DNA of 64,000 nucleotides from contig JAIXOL010000067.1 in assembly GCA_027486845.1 (NCBI GenBank), positions 1 through 64,000 on the forward strand, written 5' to 3'. Position numbers and translations under genes: made by a program. The DNA comes from Cytophagaceae bacterium (GTDB lineage Bacteria; Bacteroidota; Bacteroidia; Cytophagales; Spirosomataceae). The first letter of the stretch is position 1, and each line of letters starts with the position of its first letter. This document shows, piece after piece, positions 25,998 to 33,910 of this stretch. Under the pieces are notes generated by a model. It was not told where the DNA came from. It saw only the letters and a list, made by a program, of their open reading frames with translations, and ran no database searches.

Positions 25998-26564
25998 CTA
26001 TTCCCGCATAACCTTGGTAATCTCATTCAGTTTCTGTACTTTACTCTGAAAGTCGCCTTTGAGTTTATTTCTGATTGCCTGTAAATTATTCAAAGTTTCC
26101 TGCAAATTCTCGGGAATGATTTCTTCTAAAATCTCACGGAAACGCTTCGCAAAGGTTGGTGATTTTCCGTTGGTTGAAATCGCAATTTTCAAATCTTCTT
26201 TCACCACAACCGAACTCAAATAAAAATCGCATAAATCAGGAGTATCTGCTATATTTACCAATATTCGTTTAGCTTTACAATCGTCTCTTACTTGTCGGTT
26301 CACTTCTTTGCTATCAGTTCCTGCCGTAACTATGTCTTTTCCCTCAAGGTGCGAAATATCGTATCTTTCTTGAATCAAAGTAAGGTTATGATGTGGCACC
26401 AAAGCCTTGATTTCCTCACGAATTTCGGGAGCAACGAGCGTCACTGTCGCTTTTGGGGAATTTCTAAAAATAGCTTCGAGTTTTTCCAGACCTACATTTC
26501 CACCGCCTACAACAAGCGTGTTCAATTCTTCAAGTTTAAGAAATACTGGAAATAATGTGTTCAT
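25998..26564 (-). CDS. Precorrin-2 dehydrogenase (siroheme synthase N-terminal type)
   Basis: NAD-dependent oxidation of precorrin-2 to sirohydrochlorin in sirohaem synthesis. The Rossmann motif is VVGGGNVGLEKLEAIF (~18-33), followed by VTLVAPEIR, TAGTDSKEVN and AISTNGKSPTFAKRFRE, the CysG-N signature. Length 188 aa shows only the dehydrogenase part, without the methyltransferase domain of CysG. It is adjacent to the Met-sulfoxide reductase gene (2-base gap). hemC earlier in the window makes the precursor's backbone. Confidence 0.88.
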   Translation of the reverse strand: MNTLFPVFLKLEELNTLVVGGGNVGLEKLEAIFRNSPKATVTLVAPEIREEIKALVPHHNLTLIQERYDISHLEGKDIVTAGTDSKEVNRQVRDDCKAKRILVNIADTPDLCDFYLSSVVVKEDLKIAISTNGKSPTFAKRFREILEEIIPENLQETLNNLQAIRNKLKGDFQSKVQKLNEITKVMRE

Positions 26565-26566
26565 TT

Positions 26567-27058
26567 TTAAGCGATAAAAGTTTTTTCTAATATTCTCACC
26601 AAAGCTTCTAAACCTTCTTTATCAACTTCCGAAAAATCGTCTAATTTATCACTATCGACATCCAAAACCATCGAAACATCTCCATTTTTATCAAAAACAG
26701 GCACTACAATTTCAGATTTTGAGGCCGAACTACAAGCAATATGCCCTGGAAACTCTTCAACATTTGGTACAATTACTGTTTCTTTTGTGCGATAACAATA
26801 GCCACAAACACCTTTATCGAAATTAATGCGAGTACAAGCAATCGGCCCTTGAAAAGGCCCTAAAACTAACTGATTTTCTTTTTTTAGATAAAACCCAACC
26901 CAAAAGAATCCAAAGGCTTCTCTGAGAGCAGCAGCAAAATTAGCTAAGTTGGCAGTCTGGTCAGTTTCGCCACTCAGAAGTCCTTCTACTTGGGGAATAA
27001 TACTATCATAAACGGCCTTGCGAGAGGCATTTTCTGGAATATATAATGTTTCAGCCAT
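26567..27058 (-). CDS. Free methionine-(R)-sulfoxide reductase (GAF domain)
   Basis: 163-aa GAF-fold enzyme that reduces free Met-R-sulfoxide with thioredoxin. The three cysteines of the fRMsr family are seen in IACTRINFDKGVCG and HIACSSASKSEIVVP, with the WVGFY and VLDVDS motifs. It ends two bases before the precorrin-2 dehydrogenase start, so the two genes are probably one operon. The pairing likely reflects chance operon structure or redox/sulfur metabolism; the latter is inference. Confidence 0.88.
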   Translation of the reverse strand: MAETLYIPENASRKAVYDSIIPQVEGLLSGETDQTANLANFAAALREAFGFFWVGFYLKKENQLVLGPFQGPIACTRINFDKGVCGYCYRTKETVIVPNVEEFPGHIACSSASKSEIVVPVFDKNGDVSMVLDVDSDKLDDFSEVDKEGLEALVRILEKTFIA

Positions 27059-27096
27059 ATTTGTGGGACGATGTTCCTATATCGTCCAAAGTAAGA

Positions 27097-27597
27097 TTAA
27101 GCCACTGTATTAACAAAAAATCTTTTCAAAGTCGGGGCATCAATGGCTTTTATTTGCCATTTACTGTTCAAATCACTCAGAATTGATAAAGTAATATTAT
27201 TAAAGATAATAGTATCGGGAGAAACAAGACCACTCTCAACAGCTTTTTTGTATTGAAAAACCGAGAAAGTTTTTATTTCGTTTCCATCAAGATAAGCCTG
27301 TGAGCGGTCGAAGAAATCTATATTTAGGGTATCGCCAAGCTCTTTAAACCAACGAGTAGAGGCATCAATCGAGCAACCACTGGCGGCATTCATGTTTTGG
27401 TCGAGGGCAATAATCACAAAGCGATTATGCAAAACTTTTGCGGATGCCAATAAAGATGCTCCATGAGCCGCCCATTGATTAACGGCAGGTTTTAAATAAT
27501 TTTCAATTGTATTTGCCTCAGCATCAGTCAATTGACGATTGGCTTGATATACCCAAATACGGGCATCTTGCGGAATTTTATCGAAATCTACGTACAT
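27097..27597 (-). CDS. Conserved hypothetical protein of Bacteroidota
   Basis: 166 aa, soluble. Start chosen at the ATG giving MYVDFDKIPQDARIWVYQANR; the longer frame to 27777 runs through the terminator-like hairpin and into the next gene and is rejected. Recognisable blocks are RIWVYQANRQLT near the start, FVIIALDQNM with ASGCSIDASTRWF (Cys ~85), and FDRSQAYL. Similar proteins are sometimes labelled ABC transporter ATPase, but no Walker motif is present, so that name looks wrong. The invariant-looking Ser-Gly-Cys-Ser-Ile-Asp block may mark the functional site. Confidence 0.65.
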   Translation of the reverse strand: MYVDFDKIPQDARIWVYQANRQLTDAEANTIENYLKPAVNQWAAHGASLLASAKVLHNRFVIIALDQNMNAASGCSIDASTRWFKELGDTLNIDFFDRSQAYLDGNEIKTFSVFQYKKAVESGLVSPDTIIFNNITLSILSDLNSKWQIKAIDAPTLKRFFVNTVA

Positions 27598-27615
27598 AAC
27601 AATATGGTTAAAAAT

Positions 27616-27644
27616 TTGTGGCACACTTTTGAAGTGTGCCACAA
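27616..27644 (-). terminator. Hairpin terminator after the CCG-domain protein gene
   Basis: TTGTGGCACACTT pairs with AAGTGTGCCACAA. On the minus strand the stem is followed by ATTTTTAA, so it can end the upstream Fe-S protein transcript. Confidence 0.75.
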
Positions 27645-27742
27645 TTAATTTGTAAACAATATTTTTGTAAAAATAGTCTCCGATAAAGTCAATTAAAATT
27701 TTTGTACAATAAGTTAGAAATTTGGTCGCCGATGCGATTCTT

Positions 27743-28537
27743 CTACATCGCTTGCTCAAGCAACTCAGCCAAGTCATAAACTTTTACATCATGCTCACGC
27801 TCTTTGTTTTTTACACCATCTGACATCATTACCATGCAGAATGGGCAGGCAACAGCAATTGTTTTCGCACCAGTTGCCAAAGCATCTTCGATTCGCTCTA
27901 TATTTACTTCTTTTGTGCCTTTTTCAGCATCTTTAAACATTTGTCCACCGCCCGCACCGCAGCAAAGTCCGTTGGTTTTGCAACGCTTCATTTCTACGAG
28001 CTCGGCATCCAAATTTTCGAGTAATTGGCGTGGAGCTTCATAAATATCATTGGCACGACCCAAATAGCAAGAATCGTGATACGTAATTTTTTGTCCTTTA
28101 AATGAGCCTCCTCCTTCAATTTTTACTCGCCCTTCGTTGATTAATTGCTGTAAATAGGTCGAGTGGTGAATCACTTCGTAGTTTCCGCCCAATTCTGGAT
28201 ATTCGTTTTTAAGCGTATTAAAGCAATGCGGACAAGCCGTCACGATTTTCTTCACGCTGTAGCCATTCAAAACCTGAATGTTTTGTTGAGCCAACATCTG
28301 AAATGTAAATTCGTTGCCCGCTCTACGTGCGGGGTCGCCCGTACAAGCTTCTTCTGTACCGAGAACGGCGAATTTCACCCCAATTTTATTCAAAATCTTC
28401 ACAAACGAAATCGTTACTTTTTTATATCGGTCATCAAACGAACCTGCACAACCAACCCAAAATAATACTTCGGGTTCTTGACCGTTTGCTGCCATTTCTG
28501 CCATTGTTGGCACTTTATATTCGATAGTCTCTTTCAT
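27743..28537 (-). CDS. CCG-domain (Fe-S)-binding oxidoreductase subunit
   Basis: 264 aa with two cysteine-rich CCG modules: FWVGCAGSFD ... EEACTGDPARRAG ... ACPHCFNTL and HDSCYLGR ... LCCGAGGGQMF ... ACPFCMVMM. Such domains bind an iron-sulfur cluster in LutA/GlpC, succinate dehydrogenase-like and heterodisulfide reductase-like complexes. A partner flavoprotein or ferredoxin subunit is expected but is not adjacent. In many Bacteroidota a similar protein pairs with a 4Fe-4S ferredoxin-like partner elsewhere. Confidence 0.85.
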   Translation of the reverse strand: MKETIEYKVPTMAEMAANGQEPEVLFWVGCAGSFDDRYKKVTISFVKILNKIGVKFAVLGTEEACTGDPARRAGNEFTFQMLAQQNIQVLNGYSVKKIVTACPHCFNTLKNEYPELGGNYEVIHHSTYLQQLINEGRVKIEGGGSFKGQKITYHDSCYLGRANDIYEAPRQLLENLDAELVEMKRCKTNGLCCGAGGGQMFKDAEKGTKEVNIERIEDALATGAKTIAVACPFCMVMMSDGVKNKEREHDVKVYDLAELLEQAM

Positions 28538-28689
28538 ATTTATTGGAAAATTGGTTATTTGTTATTGGTTAAAATTCCAAAACAATCATTTTGAATCAAA
28601 AATAGTATGCGTGCATAACATTTGCAAGCGAGTAACCGAAAAATATTTCCTGCAAAATAATCAATTTTCTTATCTAAGGCTGAATTTAG

Positions 28690-28697
28690 TACCTTTG
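28690..28697 (+). promoter_or_regulatory. Possible -7 box before priA
   Basis: TACCTTTG fits TANNTTTG about 80 bases upstream of priA. Between it and the start lies a 40-base stretch of repeated ATTCTTA/ATTCTAC words. Confidence 0.35.
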
Positions 28698-28777
28698 AGT
28701 ATTGTTTAGAATGTACCTAATTAAAAAATTTGAGCATTCGACATTCTTAATTCTTAATTCTACATTCTCAATTCTAC

Positions 28778-31267
28778 ATGGAAGGTCTTTTTTCTGTTGA
28801 AACAACCTATTTTGCTGATGTGATTTTGCCCGTGCCGATTCCACGAATGTTTACATATCGTGTGCCGAGAAACTTTGTGGATGAGATAAAAATAGGGGCA
28901 AGGGTTATTGTTGAATTTGGCAAAAATCGAGTCGTGACGGCGGTTGTCGGACGGATTCATGAAACGCCTCCCGCAAAATATCAAGCAAAATATATTCTCG
29001 AACTACTTGATAGTGAGCCACTTATCACGAAGCAACAACTTTGGTTATTCGATTGGATTGCCGATTATTATATGTGTTGTGTGGGCGAAGTGATGAACGT
29101 AGCAGTGCCTTCGGGCTTGAAGGTCACCAGCCAATCAAGGATTCAACTTAATCCAGACTTTGATCATCCTGAACTTTTAGAAGAAAACGAAATTCAATTT
29201 TTGGATATTCTTAAAAACCACGCTTCGTTGACTTATGATGATGCGTTAAAATTTGTGGGCGAAACCAATATCAACACCATGATAAAATCGTTGATTGGTA
29301 AGCACGCAATTATTATGTATGAAGAAGTTAAGGAGAAATACAAGCCCAAAATTGCCAAGAAGGTTCGACTAAAAAGGGTTTATGAAGGCAGCGAAGAAGT
29401 AGCAAATTTGATTGATTCTTTGGCCAAAAATGCCAAACAACAAACGGTTATTTTGGAGTATTTACGCCAGATTCCGATGCACCAACTAAGCGAACGCAAT
29501 CAGTTTGGAGTTGATAAATCGTTTTTTACACAAGGGGAAACTTCCGATTCTTCGCTCAATAAATTGATTGAAAAAGGAGTTTTGGAGCAGTTTGAAATCG
29601 TGGTTTCTCGTTTTGGCGATGATATGCCAACCGAGCAAGTAAAAATAGAACTGACTGAAGCCCAACAGCAGGCAAGCAATGAAGTTTTGACGCACTTTCA
29701 AGAAAAAGATGTGGTTTTACTGCACGGAATTACGGGAAGTGGTAAAACCGAGATTTATATTGATTTGATTCAACAAGTGCTGGAAGGTGGCTCGCAAGTA
29801 TTGTTTTTATTGCCTGAAATTGCTTTAACAACCCAAATTGTGGTACGGATGAAACGAGTTTTTGGCGATAAAATGGGCGTGTATCACTCCAAATTTTCGG
29901 ACAATGAGCGGGTTGAAGTTTGGCGAGGTGTGCTTGAAGGACGTTACCAATTTGTGGTTGGAGTGCGTTCGGCGGTTTTCTTGCCGATGGATAATTTGGG
30001 CTTGGTGATTATCGACGAAGAGCACGAAAGTTCGTATAAACAATATGACCCCGCTCCACGCTACCACGCACGTGATGTGGGCATTATGCTGGGGCTGAAA
30101 CAAGGTGCGAAAATCTTGTTGGGTTCGGCCACACCATCGCTTGAAAGTTATTATCAAGCCACTACTGGTAAATATGGTTTGGTTACGCTTAATCAACGAT
30201 ACGGAAATGCTCAATTGCCTGATATTCAGCTAATTGATTTGAAGTCGGAGCGTAAGGCAAAAACCATGAAAAATGATTTTTCGGGAACTTTATGTCAGCA
30301 TATTGAGCATAATTTGGCCATTGGCGATCAAACGATTATTTTCCAAAACCGACGTGGTTATTCGCCGTATTTGAATTGCCAAGAATGTAATTGGATTGGA
30401 GAATGTGAGCAATGTGCGGTGAGTTTGACTTATCACCTCGACTCGAAAGAATTACGTTGCCACTATTGCGGACATAAAGAGGAGATTCCGAAAGCTTGTC
30501 CAGTTTGTGGTTCGGGCAAAATCCGAACGGTGGGTTTTGGTACTGAAAAACTCGAAGATGACCTTCGAATCATGTATCCAGCGGCACGAGTGCAACGCAT
30601 GGATTTGGATACAACTCGAACAAAAAATGCTTATCAAACAATTCTTGGGGAGTTTGAGCAAGGAAATACCGATATTTTGGTAGGAACGCAGATGATTAGT
30701 AAAGGGTTGGATTTCGACCGAGTGAGTTTGGTTGGCATTTTTGATGCAGACCGTATGATACATTTTCCTGATTTTAGGGCAGCCGAACGAGCCTTTCAGA
30801 TGCTTACGCAGGTAAGCGGGCGTGCAGGCCGACGTGAGAAAAAAGGTTTGGTGCTGATTCAAACTGGCAATACACAGCAGAGTTTGCTCCATAAAGTTGT
30901 GGCGAATGATTATATGGGTTATTATAATGATGAAATCAAGGAGCGAGAAGGGTATTTTTATCCGCCTTTTACTCGTGTTATTTCGATAACCGTGAAGCAT
31001 GAAGAACAAGACAAAGCTGAAAAAGCTGCTCATTGGTTAGCCAATAAATTGCTCGAAAAACTCGGCAAAGCTCGTGTGCTTGGCCCCGAAAAAGGCATGG
31101 TTGAGCGAGTAAGAAATAAGTTTTTGTACGATATTTTACTAAAACTCGAAAAAGATAAACTCAATATAAAAGCCGCAAAGGTTTTCTTACAAGAACAAAT
31201 CGACGCCGTAATGACGCAGCGTGAGTTTAGAGGGATTTATGTGGTGGTTGATGTTGATGCGGTGTAG
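28778..31267 (+). CDS. priA: Primosomal protein N' (replication restart helicase)
   Basis: 829-aa superfamily 2 helicase that reloads the replisome at collapsed forks. The N-terminal DNA-binding domain begins ADVILPVPIPRMFTYRVP; the helicase core has GITGSGKTEIYIDL (Walker A), IDEEHESSYKQ (DEEH-type Walker B) and SATPSLESYY; the zinc region has CxxC pairs in CQECNWIGECEQC and CHYCGH...CPVCGS; the final motifs include GTQMISKGLDFD and QVSGRAGR. All are intact. Monocistronic. Confidence 0.96.
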   Translation: MEGLFSVETTYFADVILPVPIPRMFTYRVPRNFVDEIKIGARVIVEFGKNRVVTAVVGRIHETPPAKYQAKYILELLDSEPLITKQQLWLFDWIADYYMCCVGEVMNVAVPSGLKVTSQSRIQLNPDFDHPELLEENEIQFLDILKNHASLTYDDALKFVGETNINTMIKSLIGKHAIIMYEEVKEKYKPKIAKKVRLKRVYEGSEEVANLIDSLAKNAKQQTVILEYLRQIPMHQLSERNQFGVDKSFFTQGETSDSSLNKLIEKGVLEQFEIVVSRFGDDMPTEQVKIELTEAQQQASNEVLTHFQEKDVVLLHGITGSGKTEIYIDLIQQVLEGGSQVLFLLPEIALTTQIVVRMKRVFGDKMGVYHSKFSDNERVEVWRGVLEGRYQFVVGVRSAVFLPMDNLGLVIIDEEHESSYKQYDPAPRYHARDVGIMLGLKQGAKILLGSATPSLESYYQATTGKYGLVTLNQRYGNAQLPDIQLIDLKSERKAKTMKNDFSGTLCQHIEHNLAIGDQTIIFQNRRGYSPYLNCQECNWIGECEQCAVSLTYHLDSKELRCHYCGHKEEIPKACPVCGSGKIRTVGFGTEKLEDDLRIMYPAARVQRMDLDTTRTKNAYQTILGEFEQGNTDILVGTQMISKGLDFDRVSLVGIFDADRMIHFPDFRAAERAFQMLTQVSGRAGRREKKGLVLIQTGNTQQSLLHKVVANDYMGYYNDEIKEREGYFYPPFTRVISITVKHEEQDKAEKAAHWLANKLLEKLGKARVLGPEKGMVERVRNKFLYDILLKLEKDKLNIKAAKVFLQEQIDAVMTQREFRGIYVVVDVDAV

Positions 31268-31274
31268 GGGTTTT

Positions 31275-31320
31275 GCCGTTCAGAGAACGGCTGATACATT
31301 GACTAAATTTGGAATATTTA
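31275..31320. repeat. Double-hairpin repeat, copy A
   Basis: GCCGTT-cagag-AACGGC, a short spacer, then GACTAAATTTGGAATATTTA. The first half is a perfect hairpin and the second has CTAAAT/ATTTA arms. Copies B-D lie at 32729, 32821 and 32898. Confidence 0.6.
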
Positions 31321-31384
31321 ATTAAATGGGGAGTGTTCAAATACCTTCAGATGTTTTTTTAAACAGCATCTACAAAATCAATTT

Positions 31385-31476
31385 TATGCAAATCAGAAAA
31401 TAAAATCTATGTAAATAAGAAAATATAATCTATGTAAATCAGAAAATTAAATTTATGTAAATCGTAAAATTAAGCT
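31385..31476. repeat. Four tandem 23-bp repeats before the ATPase gene
   Basis: Units of the form TATGTAAATCAGAAAATTAAATC: starts at 31385, 31408, 31431 and 31454, each 23 bases, with one to six differences from the consensus. The last unit touches the -7 box TATATTTG (31476-31483) of the gene at 31503. Two-turn spacing of a repeated site at a promoter suggests an operator/iteron for a DNA-binding protein. Confidence 0.75.
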
Positions 31477-31483
31477 ATATTTG
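31476..31483 (+). promoter_or_regulatory. -7 box of the AAA ATPase gene
   Basis: TATATTTG, 20 bases before the ATG, directly abutting the tandem 23-bp repeats. No canonical TTTG at -33. Confidence 0.5.
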
Positions 31484-31502
31484 TGCTTTAAATAAATAAT
31501 TT

Positions 31503-32663
31503 ATGATAGAGCGAAATATAGCCAAGGTGATTAAAGAATTGATGCTTGTTTATCCAGTTATTGCACTTACTGGACCAAGACAATCTGGCAAGACTACTTT
31601 ACTAAAAAGTATGTTTAAAGATTATCGTTATGTTTCGCTCGAAAATCCAGACAATAGGCTTTTTGCTGAGCGAGACCCTAACGGCTTCTTAGAATTATAT
31701 AATCAAAAGGTTATTTTTGATGAAGTACAACGAGTACCTTCTTTATTTTCTTATATTCAAGCTTTAGTCGATGAGTCAAAAATAATGGGGCAATTTATAT
31801 TGTCTGGTTCACAGAATTTTAGTTTGATTAAAAGTATTACCCAAAGTCTGGCGGGTAGAGTTGCCCTTTTCAAGCTGCTACCGTTTGACTTTGAAGAATT
31901 ACAATCTCAAAATTTACTGCCGCACGACTACGCATCAATGATTATGCGTGGCTGTTATCCTGCTTTATATGACCGCCCTATTCCCACTACGGCTTTTTAT
32001 GCAAATTATATTGAAACCTATGTAGAACGAGATTTGTCAGAAATTTTAAATGTGAAAGATATTCGTCTATTCAGAATATTTCTAAAACTATGTGCTGGTA
32101 GAATCGGTCAGCAACTTAACCTAACAAATCTTGCCAAGGAAGCTGGTATTTCTATTCCAACGGTTAAATCTTGGCTATCAATTTTAGAGAGTAGTTATAT
32201 TGCTTATCAATTACCTCCATTTTTCAATAATTTCAATAAAAGGTTAGTTAAAAGTGCTAAGTTATACTTTTATGATACTGGTTTAGTAAGTTATTTACTT
32301 GGAATAAAAAGCGAAAAGTCTATTCAAGAAAGTGAATTTAAGGGAGCTTTATTTGAAAACATGGTCATTAACGAATATATTAAACAAAATTATCATCATA
32401 ATTTATACCATGAATTTTACTTTTGGCGAGATTCAAATGGTCATGAAGTCGATTTATTGGTCAGTAATGAAACCGCTTACGATATTGTAGAAATAAAAGC
32501 AACAAAAACAATTTTACCAAAACTTTTCGACGGTTTGGATTTGCTGAAAAACATAGGCAAAGAAAAAATCAATCGAAAAGTCTTGGTTTATGGCGGAAAA
32601 GAAAGCCAAAATAGAAGTAATTATAAAGTATGGGCATGGAATAACGTAAAAATTGATTTCTGA
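31503..32663 (+). CDS. AAA ATPase with C-terminal DUF4143 (PD-(D/E)XK-like) domain
   Basis: 386 aa. Walker A TGPRQSGKTTLL (~21-32), Walker B VIFDEVQRVP, sensor FILSGSQNF, then an HTH-like stretch (NLTNLAKEAGISIPTVKSWL) and the DUF4143 part with ATKTILPKLFDG; the nuclease-like core is FYFWRDSNGHEVDLLV...DIVEIKATK (Asp, Glu-x-Lys). This architecture (AAA_14 plus DUF4143) is widespread in bacteria and archaea, and its role is unsettled; toxin-like or defence functions have been suggested. It has no partner gene here and is preceded by tandem repeats. Confidence 0.85.
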   Translation: MIERNIAKVIKELMLVYPVIALTGPRQSGKTTLLKSMFKDYRYVSLENPDNRLFAERDPNGFLELYNQKVIFDEVQRVPSLFSYIQALVDESKIMGQFILSGSQNFSLIKSITQSLAGRVALFKLLPFDFEELQSQNLLPHDYASMIMRGCYPALYDRPIPTTAFYANYIETYVERDLSEILNVKDIRLFRIFLKLCAGRIGQQLNLTNLAKEAGISIPTVKSWLSILESSYIAYQLPPFFNNFNKRLVKSAKLYFYDTGLVSYLLGIKSEKSIQESEFKGALFENMVINEYIKQNYHHNLYHEFYFWRDSNGHEVDLLVSNETAYDIVEIKATKTILPKLFDGLDLLKNIGKEKINRKVLVYGGKESQNRSNYKVWAWNNVKIDF

Positions 32664-32693
32664 AAATGTTTTTTGTTTAAATCTGTTTTACCG

Positions 32694-32713
32694 TTCGCCT
32701 ATGTATTAGCGAA
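32694..32713. repeat. TTCGCC/GCGAA palindrome, copy 2
   Basis: TTCGCC and GCGAA flank a 9-base AT-rich interior, in a gap that also holds copies B-D of the double-hairpin repeat. Confidence 0.45.
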
Positions 32714-32728
32714 TGAAGCGAGTTTTTT

Positions 32729-32777
32729 GCCGTTCAGAGAACGGCTGACATATTGACTAAATTTGGAATATTTAGCC
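32729..32777. repeat. Double-hairpin repeat, copy B
   Basis: GCCGTT-cagag-AACGGC, then GACTAAATTTGGAATATTTAGCC. Nearly identical to copy A. Confidence 0.6.
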
Positions 32778-32820
32778 AAATAGGTGTATACTAAACTGCA
32801 AAAAAACCTATTTCTCTAAT

Positions 32821-32868
32821 GCCGTTGTAACAACGGCTGACACAAGACTAAATGTGGAATATTTAGCC
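32821..32868. repeat. Double-hairpin repeat, copy C
   Basis: GCCGTT-gtaac-AACGGC then GACTAAATGTGGAATATTTAGCC. Loop bases differ from copies A and B while the stem is kept, which is what selection for a structure would give. Confidence 0.6.
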
Positions 32869-32897
32869 TAACGGGGGCTTTACAGATACCAGAGAAT

Positions 32898-32932
32898 AGC
32901 TAACCCACTGACTAAATTTGGAATATTTAGCC
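32898..32932. repeat. Double-hairpin repeat, partial copy D
   Basis: Only the second half is present, CACTGACTAAATTTGGAATATTTAGCC; the GCCGTT hairpin is missing. The 315-base gap between the ATPase and the next gene consists almost entirely of these repeats and holds no gene. Confidence 0.55.
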
Positions 32933-32978
32933 AATCTGGGCTATACATCAAACTATTTCAGCCAAAAATACAAAGTTC

Positions 32979-33608
32979 TTAGTAGGTATCATCAACACTT
33001 TTATCAACACTATTTTTGTTTCTGAGAATTCTTGGTTTGAAGTTATGACTGATAGTTTGGTATTTTTTATCTATTTTTATGTCCATTATTTTCAATTGCT
33101 TATTCCTTTGTTTTGATATTATATAGATAGTGTAAATTCCATACTCTAAGTCTGAAAAATAGAATGTTCCATTACCATCTACAATCTCGCTACCATCGCT
33201 TAAATTAGAATTTAATTTCTGTTTTATACAAGATTCGTGTTCTGTTTCATATTGGTTCAATTTATATTCATTTAATTCAATCGAACTTTTCAGCTCCTTC
33301 CTTTTTTTTCTTAAATCTTTTGGAATTAATATTAAGACCTTGCTCATTTCTTTATCAGTAAGTGAAAAGTCTGAAAGATTTTGAAAGTAATCACTTCTAG
33401 TTTTGTAGTAATCATCTTTAATACATGAGTTCAATTCATGATAAAAATTTGATGTGTTTTTTAGGATATATACTTGTGAACCAATATCAGGTTTATCCCC
33501 ATAATTATCATTAAAAAAATACATTACAACACCTTTTAAGGTCCCCGTTTGAGAATATGAAGTGAAAGTAATTATTGAAAATAAGCAAAGAATAATAGAT
33601 TTTTTCAT
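32979..33608 (-). CDS. Secreted protein with carboxypeptidase-regulatory-like domain
   Basis: 209 aa with a signal peptide (MKKSIILCLFSIITFTSYSQ). It begins with GTLKGVVMYFFND and later has DGNGTFYFSDLEYGIYTIYIIS, the pattern of a prealbumin-like beta sandwich (CarboxypepD_reg), with a charged helical insert between (~65-125, Lys/Glu-rich, coil-like). The C-terminus is basic. Probably a periplasmic or surface protein. No partner gene is adjacent. The exact family could not be named. Confidence 0.6.
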   Translation of the reverse strand: MKKSIILCLFSIITFTSYSQTGTLKGVVMYFFNDNYGDKPDIGSQVYILKNTSNFYHELNSCIKDDYYKTRSDYFQNLSDFSLTDKEMSKVLILIPKDLRKKRKELKSSIELNEYKLNQYETEHESCIKQKLNSNLSDGSEIVDGNGTFYFSDLEYGIYTIYIISKQRNKQLKIMDIKIDKKYQTISHNFKPRILRNKNSVDKSVDDTY

Positions 33609-33910
33609 AAATAAATTTACTGCTAATGGTTTAATTTTTTACTTGAATTCCAACGACCAACAATATAATAATAATTTAGTGATTTTTGAGCGGTCGCCTA
33701 TCCGCTTAATTTACGGTTCGCCCCTGCGATTGATTATTAAGCTTTTATATAATGATTCGTTTTTGATTTTAGGATATTAAAACCTTTCTTCATTGATCAA
33801 GTCTAATAGTAAAAATAAGGTAATAATATAAAAAATTTACATTAAAAACTTAGGAGTTTTTGAAAATAAAAAACACACCTTTTATCCTATTTTTTATCTA
33901 AATTTTTCCA
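33609..33910. other. Gene-free interval between two secreted-protein genes
   Basis: About 300 AT-rich bases. Part of it (33690-33725) carries the words GGTCGCC, GGTTCGCCCC and CTGCG, which look like a rearranged copy of the TTCGCC palindrome family. No credible coding frame. Confidence 0.5.

Noticed and set aside
28520-28777. ATTCTTA/ATTCTAC words before priA as a CRISPR-like or tandem operator
   Set aside because: Units are 6-8 bases, imperfect and without spacers; simple AT-rich repetition explains them.
31385-31476. Tandem 23-bp repeats as a CRISPR array
   Set aside because: There are no spacers between the units and no cas genes in the window.
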